A stretch of 64,000 bases of DNA from a bacterium (GTDB lineage: Bacteria > Myxococcota_A > Bradymonadia > Bradymonadales > Bradymonadaceae). The DNA is taken from the NCBI GenBank assembly GCA_030427705.1, contig JAUIBR010000003.1, positions 62,001 through 126,000 on the forward strand, read 5' to 3'. The position numbers and the translations under genes were made by a program. Within the stretch, counting starts at the first letter, position 1, and every line of letters begins with the position of its first letter. The notes under the pieces were generated by a model. That model did not search any database. It was not told the origin of the DNA and saw only the letters and a list, made by a program, of their open reading frames with translations. Of the stretch, positions 27,971 through 36,072 are shown in pieces.

Positions 27971-29482
27971 ATGTTCAGAAGGCTTTGTGCACTGGTGTTT
28001 GTGGGCGCACTGCTCGCACCGGCATCTGCGGCTGCGGATACAGGTGGTAGCCGATTCAATGCAGGTGGCTACATGCGGGTCATGGCTCGGCCTGACCTGC
28101 AGGGTGGCAATGGTTCGCTAGGTTTTTGGAACCTATATGGTCGCCTGCTTAATGAAGGCCCATATGCCGCGTTGGAGCTTCGCTACGACATGCTCCCGCA
28201 GGACCCACTAGGTGCAAACCCGTGGACGTCCATCCACGCGAAGATTGAGGGCGGTAGCGTCACGAATGCGGACCCGGCATTAGGTTCGCTGGGTAACTTC
28301 CGGCTGTCTCAGCTCTATGCGCAAACCGGCAATGTCTTGGTGAAGGACGTCACGTTCCAGATCGGAACGCTGGATTCGTACTTCCCAGACCTTGGCCTCT
28401 ATGACTTCCGACCCGCACAGATCTTCATCGATACGGTCGGTCTGTCGACCGTATACCGGAAAGACCGCCTCGAGATTTTGCTTGCCATCGGTGACGCCGG
28501 CTTTGCTTACAAAGGATTCGATTACAACACGATCCTGACGGCTGGCGGGTCGGTGAAGGTCGGTCTTGGAGACCACGTTCAGATCGGCGCTGGTGGGCAG
28601 TATTACTACGAGCCAAAGGTCGAAGGTAACCGCTTCGCTCCGCATAACAGCGTCTATGATGATGGCAGTGGCGGCTTGGATTACGAAGAGTGGGTTCGCG
28701 GCGAGATTACGGCCAACTACTTTCAGGACAATCCGACCCAATCCGGTCCATTTACACGTCCGGTACCGACTTCCACCGATTCCTTCAAAGTCATCGGCTA
28801 CTTCGGTTTCGGGAATCTAGGGCCGCTGATCTGGAACAACCTCTCGATGAACTTCCTTCGACGCCACGCGCTGACTCGGTCGTCTGAGTCGCTGAACGGC
28901 GAAGAATTTGAGTACTATATCGAGGACCTGACCGACGAGCGCTACGAGCTGAACATCGGCAATGAAATGCAGTTGCGCCTGATTCCTCGTACCTTGGACC
29001 TCACGTGGGCCCTCTACTATGGGCGGCACTACGACGAGGATAATGAGATCGTCGTCAGTGATAGCAACCGTGAGCTGCTTTCGACCGTGGCTCGATTCCA
29101 GCTGTATTTCACCGAGACGGTGCACCTGCTGCTTGAAGGCAGCGCGGCGGCCGAGACATCAACGAACGGCAATTTCATCCGTACGAATGATGATTCTGTG
29201 TTCGAAAGCAACGACGGTCGCGCCGACCCACGTGGTCTAGAGTTTGGCGACGCCGAAACTCGCAACACCTATCAAATCAAGGCTGGGCCCGTGCTTCAGC
29301 CGCTTGGGCTGGGCATCTTCACCCGTCCATCGTTCCGCGTTTTGTACGGCGGACAATACTCCAACCAGGTCAACGCATTCGGTAACGGATTCGTGGACAG
29401 CCTGGACGATTTCAACGTGTTTGGGACGCAAAACGTCCACTGGCATCACGTCCTTTCGCTTGAGGTAGAAGCGTGGTTCTAA
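27971..29482 (+). CDS. Outer-membrane beta-barrel-type protein
   Basis: About 503 residues from the ATG at 27971, preceded by GGAGAGG. The signal peptide RRLCALVFVGALLAPASAAA ends before DTGGSR. The body has many alternating strands with aromatic ends (YMRVMARPDLQGGNGSLGFWNLYGRL, VQIGAGGQYYYEPK, LRLIPRTLDLTWALYYGRHY) and ends with an aromatic residue (SLEVEAWF), the usual signal for outer membrane assembly. This fits a porin-like barrel. The GH13 amylase gene overlaps its end by 10 bases, so a role in uptake or export of maltodextrins is a reasonable inference from context. Confidence 0.75.
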   Translation: MFRRLCALVFVGALLAPASAAADTGGSRFNAGGYMRVMARPDLQGGNGSLGFWNLYGRLLNEGPYAALELRYDMLPQDPLGANPWTSIHAKIEGGSVTNADPALGSLGNFRLSQLYAQTGNVLVKDVTFQIGTLDSYFPDLGLYDFRPAQIFIDTVGLSTVYRKDRLEILLAIGDAGFAYKGFDYNTILTAGGSVKVGLGDHVQIGAGGQYYYEPKVEGNRFAPHNSVYDDGSGGLDYEEWVRGEITANYFQDNPTQSGPFTRPVPTSTDSFKVIGYFGFGNLGPLIWNNLSMNFLRRHALTRSSESLNGEEFEYYIEDLTDERYELNIGNEMQLRLIPRTLDLTWALYYGRHYDEDNEIVVSDSNRELLSTVARFQLYFTETVHLLLEGSAAAETSTNGNFIRTNDDSVFESNDGRADPRGLEFGDAETRNTYQIKAGPVLQPLGLGIFTRPSFRVLYGGQYSNQVNAFGNGFVDSLDDFNVFGTQNVHWHHVLSLEVEAWF

Positions 29483-31686
29483 GCAAGAAACTATGGCTAT
29501 TGCTCGCCGTCATGGCGCTGCAATTCGGATGTATCTCGGGCGCGCAGCCGCTGAAGCTGAAGCAACCAGCGGCGATCTCGACCGTTTATGTGATGCAGTT
29601 TCCTGACCGTCCTGATGTGTTGATGGTTCCGGATTCCGTCGCTGACCGTACCGAGGCCGAGCTGGCAAAGCGCAACCTTCAGTCAAAACGGATCGCGTTT
29701 GACACCTATGCTGGAGAGTTTCGCAAGAAGCGCGCGACAGACGCTCGTCTGTTGGCGGTAGCGCCGTCCACGAAGGGCACGCCGTACACGGCGTTGGTTG
29801 AAACTCAGGTGCGGTTCTACACCTACCTGAATGGCCGCTTTCGGTGGAACGTCGTGGGCCGTGTGACCTTCGTTCACAACGAAAATCCGGCATCGGCAAA
29901 GACCACTGACTTCGAAATGTCAGCGTTCTTGCAGTTCGACCATCAGAACGAAGCGGACGCGCTTGAGTATGTCGAGGTCGCGCTCGCTGAACGCGTCGGA
30001 CAGGCTTCCGATGCTTTCCTAGCAGGCTTGGACAACACGCCCGTCGACGTGCAGGTGAAGGCCGACCCGAAGCCACGCAGCAGCGAGAAGTTTGCGTGGG
30101 ACGACTCGGTCTACTTCATCATGGTCGACCGCTTCGCCAACGGTGACCCGTCCAACGACGGCGAGGTTGATACGAGCGACCCTCAGGCATTTCACGGTGG
30201 TGATATTCGGGGCATCATCAACAACCTCGACCACCTGCAGAATCTAGGCGTTCGCACGATTTGGCTGTCGCCGATCTTCAAGATGCGCACGGCGAAGTTC
30301 CATGGTCACGGTGCCTTCCACGGATATTGGGTGGAAGACCTCGCGGTCATGGAACCTCGCTTCGGTACAGAAGACGACCTCAAAGAGCTGGCCGCAGAAC
30401 TGCAGAAGCGCGATATGCGCGTGATTTTGGACATGGTGCTCAACCACGTCGCGCCTGAGTCGCCCCAGGTCGCTCAGAAGCCCAATTGGTTTCATGGAAA
30501 CGGTGGCATCACGGATTGGAACGACCCGGTCCAGCTGACGACCTACGACGTTCACGGCCTGCCTGACCTCAATCAGAACAACCCCGAGGTCTACCAGCAC
30601 CTCATCAAATCATCCGAGCATTGGATCGATGTCTTGAAGCCAGCGGGCTTTCGTTTGGATGCTGTAAAGCACATGCCAAACGACTTCTGGGCTAAGTATA
30701 ATGCCCATATCCGCGAATACGCTGGTCCTGAATTTGTGATGCTTGGCGAAGATTTAAACGGCAATCCAGCAGACGTGGCGGCGACCGCAACGGCAGGGCA
30801 ATTCAACGCCATCTTCGATTTCCCACTGCATTTCGCGATGATCGATGTGTTCTGCAAGGACCAGAACGTGGGCCGCCTGGCGAGCGTTCTTTCGGCAGAT
30901 TCGATGTACCCGGCTGAGGTTCAAGACCGGGGTTTGGTCACGCTCTTGGACAACCACGACCTGCCTCGCGTGATGGCTGCATGCGGCAATGACCGTATTC
31001 GAGTTCGTGATGCGTTGACGTTCATGACGTCCGTACGGGGAACCCCATCGTTCACCTGGGGCACGGAAACCGGCATGGCCGGCGCAAAAGAGCCCGACAA
31101 TCGCGAAACGATGGACTTCAAGGCTGACCCAATCTTTGGCCCCGCAATTCGTGATGCGTTGCAGCGCCGCTCGAAGAACCTGGCGTTGACCCAAGGCAAA
31201 TCTTGGATCGCTCAGATGGACGAAGACCTGATGGTGCTCGTCCGGCTTCACGAAAAGCAGACCGCGTTGGTCATGGTTAACCGAGGCATGGCGCTGAAGA
31301 AAGTCACCGTCCCGGCTGCATTGGGTCTGGGCGACATCGTGCTGGAAGCCCCCGCAGGCTCGGTATCGCTCGAGTTTCTGGACCCCTCCCCGAATTACGC
31401 CGCTGTCATTAAATCGCTGGAAAACCCCGAGACTGTCGAGGTTGAGTTTCGCACCGATAACCTACAAACCGAAGAAGGCGACCGCGTCTTCGTAGTGGGT
31501 TCCGACCCTCGTCTGGGTAACTGGAAGGTAGACGGAGCCCCCGCCATGACTGCCGCAGAAGGCGTTTGGACGGTCAAAGTCCCACTCAAAAAGTCAGCCG
31601 CGTTTGCGTACAAGTTTGTGCGCAAGAAGGCTGATGGGACGGTGGTGTGGGAAGATGGTCCGAACCGCTACGTCTTTGCCCAATAG
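29473..31686 (+). CDS. GH13 alpha-amylase-family lipoprotein with C-terminal CBM20
   Basis: A 737-residue protein with a GTG start and lipoprotein signal ending LQFGC. An N-terminal domain of about 200 residues of unknown type precedes the GH13 barrel. Barrel motifs are DMVLNH (about 319), GFRLDAVKH with the nucleophile Asp (about 392), GEDLNG with the acid Glu (about 425) and LLDNHD (about 493), so it should be active on alpha-glucans. The C-terminal 85 residues are a CBM20-like starch-binding module (GDRVFVVGSDPRLGNW, AYKFVRKK, DGPNRY). The stop is followed at once by a family A array. A short copy of its 3' end recurs at 32018-32050. Confidence 0.92.
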   Translation: MVLSKKLWLLLAVMALQFGCISGAQPLKLKQPAAISTVYVMQFPDRPDVLMVPDSVADRTEAELAKRNLQSKRIAFDTYAGEFRKKRATDARLLAVAPSTKGTPYTALVETQVRFYTYLNGRFRWNVVGRVTFVHNENPASAKTTDFEMSAFLQFDHQNEADALEYVEVALAERVGQASDAFLAGLDNTPVDVQVKADPKPRSSEKFAWDDSVYFIMVDRFANGDPSNDGEVDTSDPQAFHGGDIRGIINNLDHLQNLGVRTIWLSPIFKMRTAKFHGHGAFHGYWVEDLAVMEPRFGTEDDLKELAAELQKRDMRVILDMVLNHVAPESPQVAQKPNWFHGNGGITDWNDPVQLTTYDVHGLPDLNQNNPEVYQHLIKSSEHWIDVLKPAGFRLDAVKHMPNDFWAKYNAHIREYAGPEFVMLGEDLNGNPADVAATATAGQFNAIFDFPLHFAMIDVFCKDQNVGRLASVLSADSMYPAEVQDRGLVTLLDNHDLPRVMAACGNDRIRVRDALTFMTSVRGTPSFTWGTETGMAGAKEPDNRETMDFKADPIFGPAIRDALQRRSKNLALTQGKSWIAQMDEDLMVLVRLHEKQTALVMVNRGMALKKVTVPAALGLGDIVLEAPAGSVSLEFLDPSPNYAAVIKSLENPETVEVEFRTDNLQTEEGDRVFVVGSDPRLGNWKVDGAPAMTAAEGVWTVKVPLKKSAAFAYKFVRKKADGTVVWEDGPNRYVFAQ

Positions 31687-31769
31687 GGTTCGCTGCGCTC
31701 ACCGATTTGGTTCGCTGCGCTCACCGATTTGGTTCGCTGCGCTCACCGATTTGGTTCGCTGCGCTCACC
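31687..31769 (-). repeat. Family A hairpin array, 4 identical units
   Basis: Four identical units reading GGTTCGCTGCGCTCACC on +, that is GGTGAGCGCAGCGAACC on the minus strand (loop GCA), joined by GATTT. The first base follows the amylase stop codon directly. Confidence 0.93.
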
Positions 31770-31773
31770 GATG

Positions 31774-31998
31774 TCAGTCATTGAGGACAGGGAGTGACAT
31801 GAGGTGTATCAACGCCTCAGCCGGTCCCATTTTGCCACTCACCATCAAATGACAGGTTTCCAGCAGGTGCAGGTCCAGGGACTTCTGCTCTTCGAGCACG
31901 ACGGCAAGGCTTTCGACAAGGTCCATCATGTCCTTGCCGCGGGTGCCGAACTTCTTGATGACCGCGTTGTGGTCGAAGATGTTCTTCTTCATGCCTTC
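31774..31998 (-). pseudogene. Detached 3' fragment of a gpsA-like gene
   Basis: These 225 bases encode 72 C-terminal residues (from MKKNIFDHN to SLPVLND plus stop) identical at protein level to the intact gene ending at 35123. The DNA differs at about 15 positions within those codons, all silent. Homology ends abruptly upstream, at the codon before MKK. The purely synonymous divergence means the two sequences separated while both were parts of functional genes, so this is a relic of an allele from a relative and not a decayed local copy. Confidence 0.85.
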
Positions 31999-32017
31999 GA
32001 CAGCCCGACCATGATTC

Positions 32018-32050
32018 AACGGCCCGAACCGCTACATCGACATACAATAA
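32018..32050 (+). pseudogene. Possible relic of an amylase gene 3' end
   Basis: Eleven codons including the stop read N-G-P-N-R-Y-I-D-I-Q-stop, closely matching the end of the GH13 gene (D-G-P-N-R-Y-V-F-A-Q-stop). The bases at 32021-32038 match 31657-31674 at 16 of 18. It lies 19 bases after the gpsA fragment. The match is short, so coincidence is possible, but its position fits a duplicated amylase-end/gpsA-end junction. Confidence 0.4.
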
Positions 32051-32123
32051 CAGTCATTGCTATTGAAAGAGTTCTCAGAATACTCTAAATTCACAGTTGA
32101 AATTTGATCCAAATCCGATTCAT

Positions 32124-32163
32124 GGGAGGAAAATCATGACGCAAGACGCAAGACGCAAGACGC
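32124..32163 (+). repeat. Ribosome site, ATG and 7-bp tandem repeat (ACGCAAG)
   Basis: A strong site GGGAGGA (32124-32130) precedes the ATG at 32136. Directly after it come three copies of ACGCAAG plus ACGC. In the present state the ATG frame ends at a TAG (32196-32198) after 20 codons. The frame of the large downstream gene is offset by 7 bases, so losing one unit, or gaining two, joins them. Confidence 0.8.
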
Positions 32164-34536
32164 CTGATTGCGTTCTGTTCTGCATTGGCATTGGTTAGTG
32201 CAATAGGATGTGCTGACGAAAATACGAACGACAACTCCGAGTTGCGCGAGCACAAACAAGCGCTGTACGAACGTCCCGAACATCTCCAACTCTTAGAGAA
32301 ACCGGCCGAGATCGCAAGAACGACCTCGGTGCGCTCGTCAACTGGAGAATTGATTTCTGAATCAACTCACGGGGCAGTCACACCTCGTCAGAAGTTAGCC
32401 GCAGCGAATCCTACCGTGGCCTTCTTTACCGATCGTCAGAACCTCGCTCATCATGACGTGGAAGTGTTCGATGATGGGAGCAACACAACCACAATCAATA
32501 CATATCTCGTCAGCGAATACACAGCGCCGGTTCCGCTTCCCACCGATAATCGAGAACTACGAGTGTCTCAGAGTGCATGGGATGAGATAGGCCGAGCAGC
32601 CGCGTCAGGTGAGTTGGCCCAGTTACTTTTGAAACCGAAGGGAGTGCCCTTCTGGGACATTCCAGTTCAAGCGGCGGAAGTGGGTATCACAGGGGATGAT
32701 TTGGCGATTTTGCAAACTCGCCGGAATACCGCCATTCATGATCGTGAGTTAACAATAGCTCGACTCCAATCACCATTAATTCAATTTGTAGCGGAGAGAA
32801 ATGGTGAGATCTTGTCGCTCGATCCGTTAATCGGCTGGATGCAGGTTACCGTGCCTGTTGCAGCCGTAAACGAACTTCTTGAGCTAGATAATTTAAGTCG
32901 CGTGTCAACAGGACGGGATGATTCGACGCAAGACAATTGTGTCGGGAGTTGTACCCAACCTGCGCAGTGGTGGCCTCTTGGATGGGGACGTGTGAACACG
33001 CGTCTTGGAGTAGATCGATTTCTCAGTGCTGGTTATGACGGTGGGCGGTCAAATTCCGGGTTTCACTCACAATCTCGGTTGAACATTGCAGTGATGGAAC
33101 GAGCGACAGAGGCAAATTGGAATGACGAAGCGAAGGTGTTCTTGTCAAGCTCTTCAGGGGGAAGTTCCAGAATCTCCAAGCGTCAAGCCTGTTTCTCTAC
33201 GTGTGCAAACCGAACCAATATGTCCAATTCTTTTGGTGGGGATGATCACAATGTAAACGTTGCATCAATCGCGCTTGGCAATCTTGAGAATCAACAGGGA
33301 TATGGACACGTTATGGCGGATATGTGTTATAGCTACCCTGATCATTGCAGCGATTGGGAGGAAAGAGGTAGCGGGATGGCGCCTGAGGCTCAACTTCAAA
33401 TGTGGGCTGACGTGGATAACGCGAACAGATGGCGTGCGATTTATGAATCTGTGTATGAGACATCAGGCTCTCACAAGCCCGATGTCATCAACTTCTCAAC
33501 ATCTCGTTTGGATTGCGATGCGTCAGGATGTGATCCCTCTGGGTGCAATCCAGCGAGTTCGGAAGCGGACGAGGATTACATTGAGATTGCTGAGTTAAAC
33601 GGCGTATTGATTGTGAATGCGCCAAGAAATCTCACACCCTCCGGATCCACATGCAATCTGGATTCCCCGGGTGATTTGCCCGCAACATTCACGGTTGGTG
33701 CTTTGAACGGGAATTCTTCGACGTGCCCAAGCTATGATTTGGGTAATTGTTCACTTCGATCAAATAGTCCTCAGGGAGGGATGGACTTGAATATTGGGTC
33801 GGGCACGGTTTCGATGGCGATGTCGGGCATAGATGTCGTTGCTCCTTCCAACGTCGCCTATCACACGATAAACACAGCTGGAACCGGGGAGGTGCAGGAC
33901 GGGGGTACTTTTGGTGGGACTAGTGCGGCCGCGCCCCACGTATCTGGGCTGGCAATAGACCTTAAGGATTGGGGGCTCTCAACCGGACAAACTTGGGTCA
34001 ATAGTCCAGGTCGATTGCATACCTTGCTGTTAGCGATGACAGATCGAGATTTCAATGGCACTAGAATCGACAAGGGTCGCGACAATCGTTGGGGATTGGG
34101 CAAACTCAGATCACGCCTGTTTGATTCGGGAGGTTATCTGTCTCCTTGGCGATACTCGATGCAAACTCGAACAATCGATACCACTGGCACATTGCAAGTG
34201 GTTCCGTTCAGCTCGCCATTGGCTTCAAGTACCAAAATCGTCAAGTGCGTCTTGAAGGAAGATGAATACTTCCTTTCGAAATCTGATGCTTCGGACATAA
34301 CAATGCGGGTTAGGATCACCAGTCCCACAGGAGGGACCTGTTCAGCATCCAGTTCTGGATATTCACGATCAGATTCTTCCTTCGATTTGAAACACATGGC
34401 GGCGATTGAAGACACTGACACCACTCTATCCGGGAAGTGTGTCACTGTTGATCTAAATGCCTACACAATTTCGAGTTCAGGGTCATCAACCGTGCATGCA
34501 TTCTGTTACTCCGCGTCAAGGTATGATTATGAATAA
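32136..34536 (+). CDS. Subtilase (S8)-like lipoprotein, start out of frame; candidate phase-variable gene
   Basis: The long frame begins after a stop at 32137 and runs to 34536. With one 7-bp unit fewer the product would start MTQDARR and continue into LIAFCSALALVSAIGC, a perfect lipoprotein signal; as sequenced it needs a weak start such as TTG 32185. Subtilase features, numbered from that TTG: a serine motif FGGTSAAAPHVSG (about 577-588), GSGMAPEAQLQMWADV, an asparagine region VLIVNAPRN, and a His region DDHNVNVASIALG (about 355). The usual Asp motif (VAVxDTG) reads IAVMERAT, with Glu for Asp, and HGTHVAG is altered, so activity is doubtful. Several Cys pairs suggest disulphides. GC content is visibly lower than in neighbours. 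The end overlaps the next lipoprotein gene by 8 bases. Confidence 0.75.
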
Positions 34537-35011
34537 CCGAATCATGTTTCTCCTGTTTGTTACTGCCACCGCGTGCTCAAGCTCTGACCCGGAAACCGTT
34601 GTTCCTGATATCGATATGGCAACGGACACCGAGCTTGATTCCCAGTCGGATCTGGATGATGACTCGGGGAAAACACCATTGGAGCCCTGTTACGAACTTG
34701 ATATTGAAGGCTGCCGCGAACGTAGTGATTGTGTCGGCTATGGTCTTAGCCGTTGGAACGATGAGGAGTCTTGTGTCGAAGAGGGTGATCCGCTGATTAT
34801 TTGTGTATATGAGTCATCAGCGGGCGGAAACTCCCCTGGATCCATCATCGATCCCGATGGGAATTGCTACATTACAGGCAATGGAATCAACAGCGGCCCT
34901 CCAGGTTGGGTTGGTTACGGAACCGACATTGTTTGTGGTTGCGAAGTCGACGAAAACGGGATGCCAACTGAAGTCGGTTGTGCAGATACCAACCAGATTT
35001 GTTCCGAGTAG
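34529..35011 (+). CDS. Cys-rich lipoprotein, partner of the subtilase-like gene
   Basis: About 160 residues from the ATG at 34529 (MNNRIMFLLFVTATAC; modified Cys 16), which has AAGG 7 bases upstream and overlaps the preceding stop. The mature part starts with an acidic linker (SSSDPETVVPDIDMATDTELDS) and then a small domain with about eight Cys (CYELDIEGCRERSDCVGYG, ICVYESSAGG, CYITGNG, VCGCEVDENG). The pattern resembles small Cys-rich surface domains in Myxococcota lipoproteins but no named family. Overlap implies it is expressed with the subtilase-like protein. Confidence 0.75.
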   Translation: MNNRIMFLLFVTATACSSSDPETVVPDIDMATDTELDSQSDLDDDSGKTPLEPCYELDIEGCRERSDCVGYGLSRWNDEESCVEEGDPLIICVYESSAGGNSPGSIIDPDGNCYITGNGINSGPPGWVGYGTDIVCGCEVDENGMPTEVGCADTNQICSE

Positions 35012-35080
35012 GTTGTCGTCGGTCGCCCAAGTTGTCTTTGCGCGACGCAGTTGATCTTGTGCAGCCCGCTCTTCAACGCA

Positions 35081-35120
35081 AACTCGGGCGAAGCCCGAAG
35101 AAAATTCCCGCGAAGCGTGA
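35081..35120 (+). repeat. Family B-like hairpins before the gpsA-like stop
   Basis: AACT-CGGGC-GAA-GCCCG-AAG at 35081-35100 is a perfect 5-bp stem in the same AACT...AAG frame as the family B array at 27656-27928. It is followed by CGCGAAGCGTGAAG. The element ends 3 bases from the stop codon of the minus-strand gene. Confidence 0.6.
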
Positions 35121-35122
35121 AG

Positions 35123-36070
35123 TCAATCGTTTAGGACAGGCAAGGACATGAGGTGTATCAACGCCTCAGCCGGCCCCATTTTGCCGCTCACCATCAAATG
35201 ACAGGTTTCCAGCAGGTGCAGGTCTAATGACTTCTGCTCTTCGAGCACGACGGCCAGGCTCTCGACTAGGTCCATCATATCCTTGCCGCGGGTGCCGAAC
35301 TTCTTGATGACCGCGTTGTGGTCGAAGATGTTCTTCTTCATGGCCTCGGCGCCGATCTGGAAATCGGGGCTGCCGGGTGCGGCAGAGTCGATGAAGAGGT
35401 TGGCGCAGCCGGAAAGGCCGAACGTCGTGCGCTCCAAACCGCCACGGTAGGCGACGAAACGGCCCATCTCGGCCAACCCGCGCGAGAACAGCGTCGATTG
35501 AATCGACATGCCCAGGTGCAGTTCAGACGCGACACCAGCAGCCATCGCGATGACACGGCAGTAGGCTGCGGCAAGCTCAGCACCCCGGATGTCGTGGTTG
35601 CGGTAGAGGCGGAACGATGAAGAGACCAAGACCTCTTTGACGTAGTCCATGATCTCGTCATAGGTCGTCGCGCACACACCAGATGCCGGAAGGCCCTTCA
35701 GCACGTCTTCACGTAGCATGGGCCCAGTCAGAAACGCGTACCGGTGCGTTGGCATCTCTTCGTGCAACACCTGCGAGACCGTCTTCAACGACTTGTGCTC
35801 GAGGTTTCGGCAGAGGTGCACGACCGCGTGCCGACCTGTCGTGTGGTCGCCAAGAGAGCGTGCCACATCGCGGACTTCGTCCATCGTCACCGACACAAAG
35901 ATGAGGGGGATGTCCCGGAATTCCTTGAGCGGCACAGACTCAACGCCGTCCGGCAGGTCCTTTTTGCGTTGTCGCTTGTAGTTCCAGAGCACCGTTTCGG
36001 TGTTGGTTTGCCCAAGCAGGGCAACCAGCGCATCGAAACGGTCGCCATCGCCAACCAGTCCAACTCGCAT
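35123..36070 (-). CDS. Glycerol-3-phosphate dehydrogenase-like protein lacking the catalytic Lys
   Basis: A 315-residue protein aligning with NAD(P)-dependent GpsA: substrate-domain stretches DIRGAELAAAYCRVIAMAAG, FSRGLAEMGRFVAYRGG and TFGLSGCANLF correspond to GpsA D-GVELGGALKNVIA, RGLAEM and GLSGLGDL. The Lys of ALKN, essential in GpsA, is Cys here (AYCR), and the N-terminal GxGxxG is GDGDRFDA. It is therefore either a redirected enzyme or a non-catalytic paralogue. It lies 2 bases after the acyltransferase gene on the same strand, so a role in glycerolipid synthesis is likely. The last 75 codons have a diverged second copy at 31774-31998. Confidence 0.7.
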   Translation of the reverse strand: MRVGLVGDGDRFDALVALLGQTNTETVLWNYKRQRKKDLPDGVESVPLKEFRDIPLIFVSVTMDEVRDVARSLGDHTTGRHAVVHLCRNLEHKSLKTVSQVLHEEMPTHRYAFLTGPMLREDVLKGLPASGVCATTYDEIMDYVKEVLVSSSFRLYRNHDIRGAELAAAYCRVIAMAAGVASELHLGMSIQSTLFSRGLAEMGRFVAYRGGLERTTFGLSGCANLFIDSAAPGSPDFQIGAEAMKKNIFDHNAVIKKFGTRGKDMMDLVESLAVVLEEQKSLDLHLLETCHLMVSGKMGPAEALIHLMSLPVLND

Positions 36071-36072
36071 GA

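Noticed and set aside
31774-31998. A simple recent duplication or assembly duplicate of the gpsA-like end
   Set aside because: About 15 silent differences with no protein change are incompatible with an assembly duplicate or a decaying local copy.
35123-36070. Naming the gene gpsA outright
   Set aside because: The catalytic Lys and the glycine-rich loop are not conserved, so only family-level similarity is claimed.
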